From Icerya purchasi (Eukaryota; Arthropoda; Insecta; Hemiptera; Monophlebidae), in the NCBI GenBank assembly GCA_039619475.1, contig CM077115.1:297601756-297665755 (forward strand): a stretch of DNA of 64,000 nt, in the 5' to 3' direction. Positions 12,155-25,369 of the stretch are shown here, in pieces. The position numbers were made by a program, and so were the translations under genes. Numbering within the stretch: position 1 is the stretch's first letter; the number at the start of each line of letters is the position of its first letter. Below the pieces are notes generated by a model that was given only the letters and a program-made list of their open reading frames with translations, ran no database searches and was not told the origin of the DNA.

Positions 12155-12339
12155 TGTTGCAATCACTGCGGGTTCGATTTTTTTTTTTTTTTTGATTCCT
12201 TTTTGCCGCTTATACAATATAAATTTGCAACAATATATATGCGCCTCGATAACATTCGGAGCGGAACATCTCTCCAGTTTTTCGGGGTGGTCGTTTGGAC
12301 TAGCACGGGCACTATTTATATTAGAAATTTTGGGACCAA

Positions 12340-12617
12340 ATGACAAAAGAAGAAAAATAGAATACTTCGGTCATGCGTAGGCCGAAGTACACATTACTGC
12401 AGAATATATTGATGGGAAAGGTGGAAGGAATAAGAAGGGGTTGGACGAACAAGATTATCTTGGTTCAAGAACCTACAGACATGGACAGGTTGCAGTGTTG
12501 AAGAACTGTTCCACACGGCAAAGGATAGGGGTGCCTACAAAGAATTAACCAAGCTTGCCATCAGATGAGCCTAAGATCGAGAACGGTCATGGCACCGAAA
12601 GAAGAAGAAGAAGGTGA
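12340..12617 (+). pseudogene. 3' end of a non-LTR retrotransposon ORF2, decayed
   Basis: This is the extreme C-terminal tail of a LINE ORF2 (endonuclease-reverse transcriptase), downstream of the polymerase domain. RRKIEYFGH (from about 12348) is followed after a frameshift by MRRPKYTLLQNILMGKVEGI, and after another by LQTWTGCSVEELFHTAKDRG and AYKELT. In a third frame LPSDEPKIENGHGTERRRRR runs through a GAA-repeat tail (12597-12614) to a TGA at 12615-12617. The order FGH, LLQ, GKxEG, WTG, AKDRGAY matches the widely spread insect ORF2 tail. Only about 280 bp remain, so it is 5' truncated, as is usual for LINEs. The same tail type occurs at 54705-54952 on the other strand. The exact clade is not fixed by this part. 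Confidence 0.8.
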
Positions 12618-14445
12618 ACCAACATTTCAAGAAATTCCAACGGAATAATGTCGAAAGAAAGCTAGGGAAACTGAACAGAAGTCGGCCCGAATTTTAAGAA
12701 GTTTTACAAACGTTCGGATTATTTTCCACGTTTTCCCAGCGCAAACTAGCAAAAACCGTGTAGAGTAGTCCATCATGGCCGAGAAGAAAGAACTAGTGTG
12801 TCCGGAGGAATGACAGTAATTCGGAATTGGCCGCGGGATCTGATTATTTTCGACTATCAGCTGCACACCACTAGAGCCAGGCACACGGAAGACGGATACC
12901 AGCCGGAAGGCGAAAGAGCTCAAACGGTAAAACGACGACACCCCACAGATAGATGTGGAAGTCAGGACACGCGGTTCAAGGGCGCATCTCCATCGAATGA
13001 CAGAGTGCACAGTTTCATTCCGTTTTCGCGAAGAATAAGAAAACAAAGCCGCTTATACTAAATCGGACCGGCGCGTTGGAGATGCAGTTGGCAAACGACC
13101 GATATATAAATAGACACGTAATATTCCACCGCAACATATCCCGTGTACGCTACCAATATCAAAACATACCATCTAGCCAGTACGAGCCGTGCCTCTGCGT
13201 AGACCGTCCCCCAGTCGTTCTTCGTATCGGCCACTTACACTTAGAGTTCGCTGTCGACACCTGCCCCCCACCCACTCCCCCACTCGCCAACAAACACACC
13301 GACGACGAAACGGAGGACACCCGAGTGTTCTATTTTCTTTTTGCTAACAAGCTCTCAGGCCGGGAGCTTTGCTTTCTTTCAATCATTAGAGTAGACGGCT
13401 CAGCGTTCCTTTGAAGCACATTCGAAACAACACCTTTTTCCATCGGCTCCGAATAAAGCAGCGATTAAAATGATTTCCCGCGGGACCGACCGAACCGCCG
13501 TCGAAAGCCTACATCGAATCGGGCCCACTCGAGGCCCGCACCGGCCGCTTTAAACGCGATGAATTCCGCACAGGCCGTAACACGGCCCATCATCAACGGC
13601 GCGCACTGATACATTTCGTACGGGCCGCCTGCCGACCACCAAATTGATTCCACCTTTTTTTTTCGTTACTTATTTACGGATTCTTAACGATAAATAACAT
13701 TTGCCCCAGCCTCCGCTTAAACAATTTATCCGGCTCGAAATAGCGGCGATGCCGACGGCATTTTCCGACAATCTTTAGCCGATGTCACGTCGAACGTTAA
13801 CATTACGAATATTACGCGCGACTTATTATAAATATACCTGGAGGAGGGGGGCCCTTCGGCTGATGATACGCAGAAAGAAAAGTAAACATTTTACACGTCG
13901 CTTATTTATTCCCGCCTTTTTCTTTTCTTTTAACAAAACTGAACTTCTTTTCAAACGTGTAAAATTTTTACCCATCACTCGGAAAATTCCGACAGAATTA
14001 AACGAATATGATCGACTAAAAAATATTGTACATTACGCTAATCCGGTCAGAGTTAACTTCGTAAACAATTTTCATTAGTTTTCGACCGAAAACACAAAAC
14101 ATTATTTTTTACTCGGTGCGGCGAAAACTCAACACAACCCTTCCGCTGCGATAGAGGGAAGAAAAATGAGGTGAAAATATATTTCGACATCATGCCAGAC
14201 TAAACATTACTGACGAAAAAAAGTACAAACATTATGAAAATCTCACACGAAAATGATATTTTAATATACAAGAAGTGTTTTAATTTATCCCCGCCGATTT
14301 TCTCAATATTTAAATATTTTTTTTTTTTTGTTTAATTAATCACATACGTATGTAATTAAATTTAGAAAATATTTAAACATCTCAGAAAGAATTATCATAT
14401 TGCGCAGTAATACGAACGTCACGAAAATGTACAATGGAAGTGATA
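12618..14445. other. GC- and CpG-rich non-coding stretch
   Basis: CpG density is high from about 12.6 to 13.8 kb. Long open frames run on both strands (12627-13046 minus, 12798-13061 plus, 13076-13414 plus) but overlap or lack any recognisable domain, so I do not call them genes. An AT-rich imperfect palindrome lies near the end (14298-14382). Confidence 0.45.
14298..14382. repeat. AT-rich imperfect palindrome centred on ACATACGTATGT
   Basis: The centre at 14342-14353 is a perfect 12-nt palindrome. It is flanked by TTTAATTAAT and AATTAAATTT arms, and further out by AATATTTAAATATTTT and GAAAATATTTAAAC. Pairing is interrupted by mismatches and a T run. Confidence 0.5.
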
Positions 14446-15183
14446 TTTCTTCTCTTCTTCTTCTTTTGCCTGTGTTACATCATTGATTCGATGTAGGCCT
14501 CCCCCCTTAGTCTACTCCATCGTTGTCTATCTTGTGCTTCACGAAGCCATTGTTTTCCTACTGTCGCCACAATATCATCCGTCCATCTTCTGAGTGGTCT
14601 TCCCTGTGCGCGTTTTCCCATATACGGTCTCCATTGGATCATTTCTTTTGTCCACCTTCCATCTACTTGTCTTGCAACATGACCAGCCCAGACCCATTTG
14701 TTCAGGGCTATCCTTGTCCCGCTGTCCTCGAATTTTGTCTGATTTCGGATATATTCTGATTTAATCCTATCTCTTAGTTTTATATAAAGTAAAGCTCGTT
14801 CCATCCGTCTTTCTGTTTTTCTTAATTTCTCTATAACTTCCTTCGTTAATGGCCAGATTTCCGCAGCATACGTTATAGTACTAGAATCACGCATTGGTTA
14901 AATATTTTCGCTATATTTTCTGAGCTGATTTTGGTCTTGAGTATATGTTTTATTTTATGGTATACAATCCAACCGTTTGATATTGTCTATTCGGATTCTA
15001 ATTTCATCATCCGTTGCTTTTCGGTTGTGAATACTTTACCGAAATATGTGAACTGGTCTGTTTCTTCTATGATTCCCTCTCGTATTTGTATTTCGTTCTG
15101 TGTGTGATCGTTGTCCTGATTTTTAATATGCATTTCGTGTACTTTGTTTTATTTGGATTTATTTGTAATCCGGCGTTGTTAAC
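14446..15183 (-). pseudogene. RTE-type non-LTR retrotransposon ORF2 C-terminal remnant
   Basis: Read on the minus strand from 15183, this is the thumb and C-terminal part of an RTE-like reverse transcriptase. It reads GLQINPNKTK, then IREGIIEETDQFTYFGK, then SNGWIVYHKIKHILK, then the longest frame (14475-14894) with AAEIWPLTKEVIEKLRKTER, MERALLYIKLRDRI, WVWAGHVARQVDGRW, QWRPYMGKRAQGRP, RWTDDI and QWLREAQDRQRW, ending MM-stop at 14475. The chain of ER, LRDRI, WAGHVAR, RW, GRP.RRWTDD and AQDR motifs is diagnostic of this tail. At least three frameshifts and two internal stops interrupt the upstream half. The polymerase palm and the endonuclease are missing. A (TTC)n tract at 14446-14466 (GAA-like on the element strand) follows the stop as the 3' tail. 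It is inactive. Confidence 0.9.
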
Positions 15184-18100
15184 CGCTGTCTAGTGATATT
15201 TATTGAAACAAAAAAAAAAGAACTAGAGCCGACCCGAGTTTGTTTTTTTAAAAAAAAAAGCACGGACACATCCCATTCGACAAATCATAAAAACAACACT
15301 AAACGATAGTTACAAATGAAAAATATATAGTAATAACGTCGCAGCCAAGTTTTAATAACAGGTTTTCCGTATAGATTAAAAATAAGCATTTCTAAAGAAT
15401 GTGTACCCGCCGCCGGCATTAATGTGCAGTGTAATGGTGAACAGATGTAAATATCGAAAGATGGAAGAAATTCCAAATTCATCGAGAAACTACTGTCAGT
15501 TTCATTTATTATAAATAATGCGAAAAGCTGAGAATTCTTCTTAGGAATCCTTATTAATTTACTTCAAATGTGCAATTGATCATCCGCGAGGTTTTTTTTT
15601 TCTACTATTTTTTCATTAAGAATGAAATGTTTTTGATTTTTTGCTACAATAGTTTCATCACTTCAGAGAACCCGAAAAGCGAACTGGTTTTTAATCACAA
15701 TAAAGGGGAAAAACGTTATTGGGAGGGGGGGGGGGGGGGGCTATAAAATAAAGCTATATGTTAAATTTTTTCTTTTCATTAAATCTCGTAATATACAAAG
15801 AAATGCATTTAAATTTCAAAAAAAAAAAAAAAAAAAAAATATTACAAGTTATCTTTATTTATTTTTCGACTCTTTGCTCTTTCTTCTTCGCTGCATTATA
15901 TACAAAAAAAGTTTAGTTTAAATTCGCTTTATTCCTTCATTCGCATTTTCTTAAATGCGCATTTCTCTTCTAGCAGTTTCCTTTAGAAATTCCGGGTCCT
16001 TTTTTGTTATTAATCTAATTCGTTTTAATATTATTAGCATTAATTACAACATCGCAGTTCTTCGAAACCGTTGCACGCCGTTAACTGTATGTGACCAATT
16101 CCGACCGTGAAGCTAAGGATATTACACAAGTTTTATCGTCACTGAACGTAATTTGTATTCCGCAGTTTTGTTGCTGCCCGGTGATCGAGTTCAAGAATTC
16201 ATTTTATCGTCCGGTCAGTTTTCTCCTCCTAATTATTCTATACAGGCGTTCTCGTGAGTTACACTAAAACGTTTGTCTGAAATGCTTATATGTGAAAGGA
16301 GTAATATCAAAATCTTGTTCGTGTAGCTTCTCGAATTATTTCTTCCTGTCCTTACTATGATATTTAAAGGGAAAAAAACAAATAAAAAAACAAAACAATC
16401 CTGTTTCAATTCATTTTCATATTAATAGTGTTTCGTCGCCAGGTTAAAAAAAAAAAAAAAGTCTCTTTTCAAAAACCGTTACAGGATTTGCCACCAACAA
16501 CGGTATATTAATTTATTTGCAATATTATACACTTTCAGCCGATTATAGTTTGCACTCATAGAGTTCTAAAGAACAGTATACAAATTATTAATATAGCAGC
16601 GATAAACTCGCATAAACTGGCAGATCAAAACAATATGATCGAAGTATAGCATTGTCGAAATAGCGAATAGTTTCAACTGAAGTACAAAAATTGCTTCAGT
16701 AGGCCACCTTTCAAAAACAAGCGCTTTTTTTAAATAGACCATACGGTTTGTAACTAATCTGTTGGAGATGCACGGAGCAGTCGAAAAACCATCCGTCACT
16801 CACTTACACCCCGGGTCTATCACAATTCGCCGCGACGCGTTTGGCCGCGCCAAAAACACAACAGTTTGCCACAGCCGCTCATTAAAATGACATCTTAAAT
16901 GAGTGACATTAATCTTCGTGACTATTTATCAGGCTGTTTGTTAATGAAGTTCGGAGAAAATTTTCAGCTGAAGAATTTAAGAATATTTTACGATACAAAT
17001 AATTTGACTTTGATCATTCAACACTAGTCCGAATGAATAAATCAAAGTTGACACAAGTTAACGAAACTGAAAATTTTCTTTCAATTTTAAACACCTGCTT
17101 ATTATAACACCGGCGGCGAACCGTGGCTTCTGGTATAATGTTGCCGACGGAAATCCGCGCCGAAACACGGTGGTCTTGTTTTACACCATTATCTCATATT
17201 TTTCTTTTTTTCGTCCTTCGGAACGAAAGAAAGAAAAAGAGATTGACAATTTAAAAAAAAAAAAAAAAAATTAACAAAACTATTAATTAATTTAGGACTA
17301 ATCAACGTTGTTACATAATAATTCTTCGTATCGTTGAAAATTTCATTAATCAGTTGGGGAAAAATTAAATGAATACCGCACATCTGCACAAGCACATACC
17401 GGGGGGGGGGGTGTTAAACCAAATTAATTGGCCGTATACGTCGACATGAAGAAAATTTCGCATGAAATCGTTGCGACGGAAGTGTGCTATCTCGGTTTGT
17501 TCGGAAGCCATTTTCTCAGCTGCAATCCTTAGTCAAATTAAAGTTAGATTTTCCGCGCAGCCGAATGCGTTTATCTGGTTCGAAAGGCGGAAGTTATGCT
17601 ATACACATTTCGGGTCAACGATCAACAACTTCCGGTCAACAGCGACCTTTTAACCCGTCCAATAAACGTAATTCCCTTCGCTGTAGATACCGCAAGCCGT
17701 GCGAGCTCTGCTATCTTTTTAAAAATAACAAGAGCCGCTAAATATGTGTGCCCCACATAATTACCGATGCGTGTGAGAGCTACCAACTCTAGTAGCACTT
17801 ATGCGTCGACCCCACCCACACACGAATTATTAACAACATTATAGGAGATAGTGCCCTGGCTGATCGCATCGTAAAGGTCGGATTACAGCAGTGTCGATAA
17901 TCGACGAAGAATTTGCACACACACGCACATTAAAAGGGCTACGATGACGCTAGAAAATTCGTACAATTCGTAAACTTCGTACTTTACTTCATTTTCACTA
18001 CTCTGTTACTATTTCGTTGCTTTCAATTACGCGCGAAAAATTTATCTCGCCTGGCATTTTCTTTTTTTATAATATCGAATAAAATGTTGGTTCCGTCTAC

Positions 18101-18278
18101 GCACATTCCGTGTCTACTTTGATCGTTCGATCTTTTAGACGGTGATGGACCTAGCTCTAGCCTTTTTCTGTCTTTCTTTCATTCCGGCTCGTCAACTATG
18201 CAAATTAACGCAGCAGCACACTAAATCTAAATCTTTCGGCCCTCAGGCAATTAAAACTTATACACAACGTCACCCCGT

Positions 18279-18380
18279 TATTATTATTATTATTATTATT
18301 ACTATTACTATTACTATTACTATTACTATTACTATTACTATTACTATTACTATTATTATTATTATTAATTATTATTATTA
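18279..18380. repeat. (TTA)n / (ATTACT)n compound microsatellite
   Basis: TTA units flank about nine ATTACT hexamers, so a trinucleotide repeat has gained a hexamer register. Confidence 0.95.
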
Positions 18381-18892
18381 GATGTTCTTATTTTTATTTT
18401 CTTTATTATTATTATTATATATATTTTTTTAACTGTATTATTACTAGTTTCTATTTACATTATAGTTGAAGTGTACATGGTAGCTATAGGGGACGGAGGT
18501 ATAAGTGAGCACAAGTAATATATTAATAACTGTATTAGAAATTATTATAGTTGATAATAATTAATTAATTTAGTGTAAACATGGACTAACTTATGTGTAT
18601 AAAACTCACTTAAATCCAAATTACTATGTTTGATCTTACGCAAAACAACATAAATCGGCCCATGTAGCATGCAAACATGTAAAAGCGAAAATTTCCTGCT
18701 ACTCGCGCACCTGTAGCGCATAGGCAGAAATTGCATGAATGTGTCAGTGTGAGAGCTTGTATACCCAAATGTGTGAGGGTGTATTTGTGAGAGTGAATGC
18801 TGGGTATACCGGCGTGTATGTGTAATCGCATGATATATACTTGTTTATAACCTGTATTATTATATTGTATTGTGTTGTATGTATGTAAATAA

Positions 18893-18960
18893 ATTTCAAT
18901 TTCAATTTCAATTTCAATTATTATTAATACTATTATTATTATTATTACTATTATTATTAC
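18893..18960. repeat. (ATTTCA)n then (ATT)n microsatellite
   Basis: About four hexamers are followed by ATT units with occasional ACT. It may be the tail of a retroelement. Confidence 0.9.
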
Positions 18961-19318
18961 TGTTTTGTCTTCTTTTTTGACATACATTTTAGATAAAAAA
19001 ATTTATACACACACCAACCACGGCGTGTGATCAATCTTTAAAAGAACATTTAACATGTGACCACCGCGCGACACCACTCTAAATGAGGTCCTCCTCCTCC
19101 TACACGTCGTCCTTTCCTATTTTCCTACGTTAAGGAAAATCTGCACGCAAATAATAAGCTGACTTAGCCATTCAGACACGAAACGGAAAAGCACTTAGTT
19201 ATGAGGGGAACAGTAATTTATATTTATTTCGCGGAAAAGCAACTCCCGCGGTGAACTGAAAGTTGCCTTTCTAACAATCCGTAACAAAAAAAATTTTAAC
19301 CGCGAAACCAGAACCCCC

Positions 19319-19347
19319 CAACCAACCAACCAACCAACCAACTAACC
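19319..19347. repeat. (CCAA)n microsatellite
   Basis: About seven tetranucleotide units; one late unit has CTAA. Confidence 0.9.
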
Positions 19348-20115
19348 ATCAACCGCGCGTTTGTGTTCTGGAAAGGCAGATGAAGGTTTTTTTTTTTTTC
19401 ATTTCGGAAAAGGAACGTTAAGTCTTGCAAGGGTGGAAAATTAACAATTGCAACGACGCAAGAGACGCTTGGCTAACAAAGACTATGTAAATAGAAAAGA
19501 CACTGCCGCCGTTATAAATACAAACAGAGAAGCGCTTCGGTCGCTCTTGTGCACTAAAATCTAATAAACGGACCACTCCCTATTCCAGCGAAACAAACGA
19601 CGAAACTCAGCCATTAGCGGAAGCCGGCAAATTTAAACACCTGTTCAAAAACACGGAAATTCACCCGCCAACGTTCGCACCGAGCCACTGAAAACGGTGC
19701 AAAGAAAAAATCTCTTAATCCAAATAGTACCACCAGCAACGGCACTCTTCAAGAGCGCCTAAAAACAAAAGAAATGCCATTTTCTCTCTCTGTTACACGA
19801 GACGCAACCCTCGACAATAGCAATCGTGTGTGTCTTTTCCCGAAGAAACTTCAAGTCGGGTGCATCAAAGACGATATCCGAAACTGGAACATTTTTAAAG
19901 GGAAATCTGCCGACGTCAATACGGATTTGGAAAACATGCTACTACGTCGCTGGTACAGACCAGAGTTTCAAATATTATCCCGGTTGAACAACGGAATACA
20001 TTATCAGTGCACGTGGATTTAGCCGTCCAATTGCGAATTTTCCCATGTAGAGAAGTGTGGTATTGACCGTAGAGACAACATGACGACTGTCATAGTCAAA
20101 TGTTTTTACCGGTTA

Positions 20116-20319
20116 TTCTCTTGATGTCTGATTCCCACAATGATCCCCCGACGTTATCATCTCCTTCTGGATATTCATTAACCTTCTTACAAGATCCAGC
20201 CGGATTGACTTCCGTGGCTGGACATGCTCTGACGTTAAGTCATCTTCTCTAATGGTCGTTTTGATTTCGATATTCTTCTCGCAGCATTCGGCTTTCTCTG
20301 ATATTCCTTTTACTTTTCT
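20116..20319 (-). other. Unrecognised coding-like fragment
   Basis: The minus strand is open for 68 codons without an in-frame ATG near the start, ending at a TAA (20113-20115). It includes AECCEKNIEIKTTIREDDLT and IRLDLVRRLMNIQKEM. A second minus-strand frame over 20061-20230 is also open for about 45 codons (ACPATEVNPAGSCKKVNEYP). Having two open frames weakens the case. I recognise no family. It could be an old transposon fragment or chance. Confidence 0.15.
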
Positions 20320-22159
20320 TTATTAACACTGTTCCACGCGTTCTTGGTATTAAGCGCAAAACTATCTCGCCTTCGTTTCTTCTTTTCTAAATCGTTTTTC
20401 CGTGACCACATTTGGCTTTTTTTTTTTTTTTTTTTTTTCAAATTCTAATAATTATTCCTATTATGCCGATCGCGTATTTGGATACCTTGAACGTTTAGGA
20501 AAGCAAAATATTATCTTTTCAAAAGGGGGGTTTGTATGAAACTTACAATGATGATGAAATCAAAGTTTTCCGCTAAAATCACATGCCGACACAACGATTT
20601 CGCCCCCCCCCCTCCCCGTTTAGGTACCCATTAGTATAACCGAGCATAGGCTCTGGCTTTTATTATCGTATCGAATTTCACAATTACTACTAAAAGAAAA
20701 AAAAAAGTTGAATTTCCGGCAAATGCCGGACAAACCCATTCATATTCATGCACAAAAAAGCTGGTTCGCCGGTTTGCCTTGATCAAGGTCCAACGTGAAA
20801 ACGCATAGAGAATACACCACACACCTACATCACGCATCCAGCGCAACATCAGCTGAATGTCGCAAAATCGGGCAGTGCCTAAGAAAGTAGTTAGCGCTGT
20901 TTGCAAAAGAGGAGGCAGGTAGTAACGGACGACGACAACAATAGAGCCACATGCGGCGAAATAAAGATAGGCCTAACGATAGCTGGTCTGGAAGGTCATC
21001 CGTAGAGAGTTCTTTTAAAAATAAAGGAAAATGTTAACTATTCTCACTTGTTGTACCACTACTACATCTACTATATTAACTCGATTTTTCCAAGTTGGCC
21101 ACAAGAGAACACCTCTTGGACCGGTAAAGGCTCTGTGGTTCTTATAGAAGAGTCCCGATGGTTTCGACTGCGCCATTTGTAAAATTACACGTAATCTGCG
21201 CAAAACGGTTTTTTTTTGTTTTTTTAAAACTCATCTAATCATTTACATATTTCCGGTTTGTCGAAAAGAAAAGAAAAAGAAAGGTATAGTCTTGCAAACT
21301 TAATTTTTATAGCACATTTATTTCTGATTTGGGAACAATGTGTCCTGCCAAAAAATAGCTTATAGTAATTGCAAAATATTCTTTTGAAAACATTACATAT
21401 TTCACGACTCCAAGCTGTTTCCGTACTGCTACTAGTGCTACTATAGTCCCTTCGGCAATTTACTCGCCCCGCTTTCGAAATCGTAAAATAAGCGCTTTTC
21501 ACAGCCTGAAATAAAAACTTTTACTTAATTTTTTCTAGCGACATTTCCCGCTAATATCGACTACTAAAACAAACACACTCGTCCACTCGCTTTATGAACC
21601 AAGAGATTCGAGATTAGCCTTTCATAATATATATTGCCGTCCGCATTTTCGCTCGTACAGTAATATCTCAAATCTTTCACAAGAACTTCGTCTTCTCTAT
21701 AGTGAACCCTCTCTGTATTTACAACTCTCTCTATACATTTATTTCATTCTTTTTCTTCTTCGGACTACATTAATGATTTTTAATAGTTACAAGCAAATTT
21801 TAAAGTAGTTCACACGGCAGTAACGGTCGGCGAGGATTTTTAATGGTAAATAATACCTCTTCCCGGTATAGAAAATTTGAAACTATGTTGCGGGATTTTT
21901 TGATAATTTCTACATAATTTAAATTTCTAAAATATTCTAATGAAACTGATTTTTTTTTTTTGGCATTACTAATACTCGATGCATACGTAATTTTGCATAC
22001 CCAAATGTTGTAAAAAAAAAATTAATAAACGACACATACACACTGAATTAACATTACCACGCAATACGATTATGCGGTAAAATTGTTTTATACCTCTATA
22101 AAGCTATTTATCGCGACTTTAAATTTCTACCTTAGCTTATCAGAAGCAACGGAGAAACC

Positions 22160-22296
22160 AGCTGCCGTACTATAGCGTAGTTGGTTAGACGGTGGTGTTT
22201 GTTCGGCTAGGACCTGGTTTGAATCCGGAATTACAGAAAAATTTCACTTGTATCGAGAGTTGACGTGTTAAAAAAAATAAAAAAAATAAAAAAAAG
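22160..22296 (+). mobile_element. tRNA-derived SINE, copy 2
   Basis: The A box region TAGCGTAGTTGGTTAGACGG (from 22173) and B box GGTTTGAATCC (22216-22226) match copy 1. The body has ACAGAAAAATTTCAC and the tail is (AAAAAAAT)n at 22269-22296. The GTTTGTTCGGCTAGGACCTG segment between the boxes also matches copy 1. Confidence 0.8.
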
Positions 22297-24240
22297 AATC
22301 ATTCGACTATCGTTTTTACCGCTACAATCGTCTGCTTTTTATTCCTTCATTTATTTAATTTTCCACCTATAGCATTTCTTCACTCTATAAACTGTCCTTC
22401 TACTACTTATTACTCGTATTTGCTCGGCTGCTCGGGCTTTAATAAAATTTTGTAAAATTTTTAATTAACAAATTTACGTAAAGATTCCGCGAAACACAAT
22501 TGGCCCTCTGAAAATTGAGTAGATTCCCGTGATAAGAAAATTCAGGTAGTATTTTGTCTAATCAAGATTCGCCCGTTTAATCGTAGTACAGAGCGGACAG
22601 TTCGTTATTAGTTCTTCATCGCTCTTTCGCTTCTCCGCTCATAGCCATTACTTCTTATTTAATATGCTTTAAATGTCGCCGCTAATAAAGAAGACGTTTT
22701 CTTTTTAGTTACGCCGTATAATCTGAAATTCATTTAAATTTCTTCAGATTTTATCGAGTGTATTTCACCTTCCTCTTTCTCCACTTCATTAACAAAACCC
22801 GCATAGATCGACTAGACTGCGCCAAAAAAATCGTCAAAATATTCCGCGGGAATTACATCAAAATAGCTAATTCCTGAGCTTCGGCGACGGACAGATGCAG
22901 ATGCATAAAACAACTTCGGTTTATACATTTAACCGATAGGCGCATTATTTCGTCGCATCTAATGACGTAATAATTCCGATTATTGCCAAACGAGTGTGTC
23001 CTCCTTCGAAAAATCAAACTGCGCCGCCAACAATCATCACTCTAGAGCACCGTTGTTTAATAACATTTTTAATAAGCCCCAGACTAGAATTAGCAGTTTT
23101 CAATGTAATCGAATTTGAAAAACTACGTCAAAAGTATTGCAACGAGATTCGTAAGAGTAAAAAGTACACACTCCGGTGTGTGTGCCAGTTCCAACCATGG
23201 AGTGCAACAGTTGGAGGAAAGGAAAAAATGCGATGAACGAGAAAAGCGGTTGGATAAGGGGATAATCTTTTGCGGAAGAAAATAATCATGACAATGAGCA
23301 CGCCACGCTTGATTGCGTAAGCTCAGGCAACGTAGGGTTTTCTGTGAGCGTCTACCAGTGTCTCCGTTGATACTTCATGCCTAGCGTTACGATTGGTCGG
23401 CCAAGTTGACCTGTAGTGAGATGTCGCTATATGACCACTGCTGCCCCCCCAAAAAACAAAAAAAAAAACAACATAAGTGTGCAATTTAAACAATTAAAGA
23501 TGCCGTCCACGGTGATTTGCAACAAGAAATAGGCATAAAAGTCGGAACAGAAGAATCGTCCAACGGCGACATAAAATTTGATGCATAAACTGATCTTTTG
23601 ACTTGTGGAACATATTATTTATCCTAAAGATTTAGTAATAAAAAAAAAAAAAAAGAGCAATAGAAGAAAAATTAAATTAAAAACATGGACGCCGCTGCGT
23701 TATATCCGTTTCGAAAAGAGTTGACTGCATACCGTAATACCTCCCACTACGATGATGTTACAACGTTGACTGAACTGCACGAAGTACACACAACCTTCTG
23801 CTACATGTTTGATCGCGGCAGAGTAGCACACACAGGATATGTGCACCAGAGTATCTTTACTCGGTCGTATAATAACAACAATAATGATGATATTTAGAAC
23901 ACGGGTTATGTTTCTAGTTTCAGAAAAACCGTCAAGGAAGTCCGGTCGAAGAAGAATGAATTATTGAAATGAAAACAATATTCCCCGCGCCCGCGGTTCG
24001 TCCCGCCATCGCCCGATCGTACAATATAAAAATATTAGACATTTTATAAAACTTGTTAAGCAAAGGCGGTGCAATGTCGATGGTTGGAAAAGTGCAGATG
24101 GCAATATAGCTCTGCCAGGTGCTCACAACAGTAGTGCTCCGGTAGCTGCATGCAGCCCTCCTAAGAACTTCGGCTTCTGAAACGACGCGAAATAATAGTA
24201 ACACTTTGTAGCCGCAGCGCTGCTCCTGCTACCACTTCTA

Positions 24241-24278
24241 CTGCTGCTGCTGCTGCTGCCGCTGCTGCTGCTGCTGCT
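24241..24278. repeat. (CTG)n trinucleotide repeat
   Basis: About twelve CTG units with one CCG interruption. On the minus strand it gives a poly-Ser open frame (24123-24308) with no other protein feature, so I do not call a gene. Confidence 0.9.
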
Positions 24279-25369
24279 ACAGCGACGGCCGTCTGCTATC
24301 GCACGCACCTATTCTTTCACTTCCAGGCCCCGAATTCAAGCTCCAGAACAGCTTCAACTTGTAACTGTGATCTCTTTCTGTCCCAGGTGCGGCTCAATTC
24401 TAACTTCAGTTTGTCCCATATCCCTTCTTGAAATTTCGAAAACTTTTCGTTTTCTTTTTCTTTTCTTCTTCATTATCTTCAATAAAAGTGGATTACAAAT
24501 GAGTATATATGTTTTTCACGATAAATAATATAATTTCCGCTTACTTATTAATAGATTTATTTGTTTCCGGGGGCTTTGTAGCAATTAATTTTATTAATAT
24601 CGTCCGAAATTGATGTATATTTTTAATTTCTACAAAATGAAGCAATTTCCTGAACGTAGTTTTCCAGTTTTCGAAAAAGCGCAAGATATTATTATAGTTA
24701 TAGTTCCGATTTTCCATAGTAGTACTAAATTACCCGCGTAATTTACCTAATTCATTTTGTTCGAATATGAAAAATTCTGGATGCGCAATTGCAATCGCAA
24801 ACAACTTTAATGCCTCTCGTGCTCAATGTGTCGGAAAAGTTCTTCGACTTCCAAACATCATTTAGCTCTCTACTTCTGCTTTTTTTTTTTTTTTTGTTTC
24901 GAATTATTTCACTTTTGGAAAAACTAAATTAGATTATTTTCTGTTTCTAGCTCGAAATGCCTGCGGAAAATCTTAAAAAATACTTTACCGCCAGCCGTCA
25001 CCATTATAAATTTAAAATGATGCACACTCTCTCTATGCTTTCAACACTGATTATTACTACTTTGGCAGTGTTCACTGACGACGACAATGTTTGCCTCCAA
25101 ATAACCTCTACACATACGTGTACCTCTCTAAACATAACGAAACGTTACGAACGCTAAAAATAAACACAAACGCGTCGATTAAAGTCCACCTCATACCGTC
25201 GTCGCCACGTTCGTTTTTACTTATCTTTCGCTATTTTCCAGCGGAAAGTGGGATTCCGTGTTGCCTACGACGTCCGGTTCGTCTTTATTCGTCATTATTC
25301 GGTTATTTTAACTTTATACGTGCAGTAGTGTATATTTATTAACCCCTTCTTCCGGGAGAAAATTCTAAA

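Larger units (their letters stand above)
15184..22159. other. AT-rich non-coding stretch
   Basis: No gene is recognised. It holds a G16 run (15725-15740), long A/T runs near 15.8, 17.25 and 20.4 kb, a G11 run (17401-17411), a C10 run (20603-20612) and the microsatellites listed separately. A weakly coding-like fragment lies at 20116-20319. The stretch 18460-18895 ends in (ATTTCA)n after TGTATGTAAATAA and could be a 3' UTR of an old retroelement, but no protein part remains. Confidence 0.5.

Noticed and set aside
12627..13414. Open frames of 87-139 codons on both strands
   Set aside because: They overlap on opposite strands or have no recognisable domain in a GC-rich block.
19508..19620. TATAAATA with a downstream TCAGCCATT as a core promoter
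   Set aside because: The spacing is too long (about 90 nt) and no exon follows; TATA-like words are common by chance here.
24123..24308. Poly-Ser open frame
   Set aside because: Translation of the CTG repeat on the minus strand, with nothing else protein-like.
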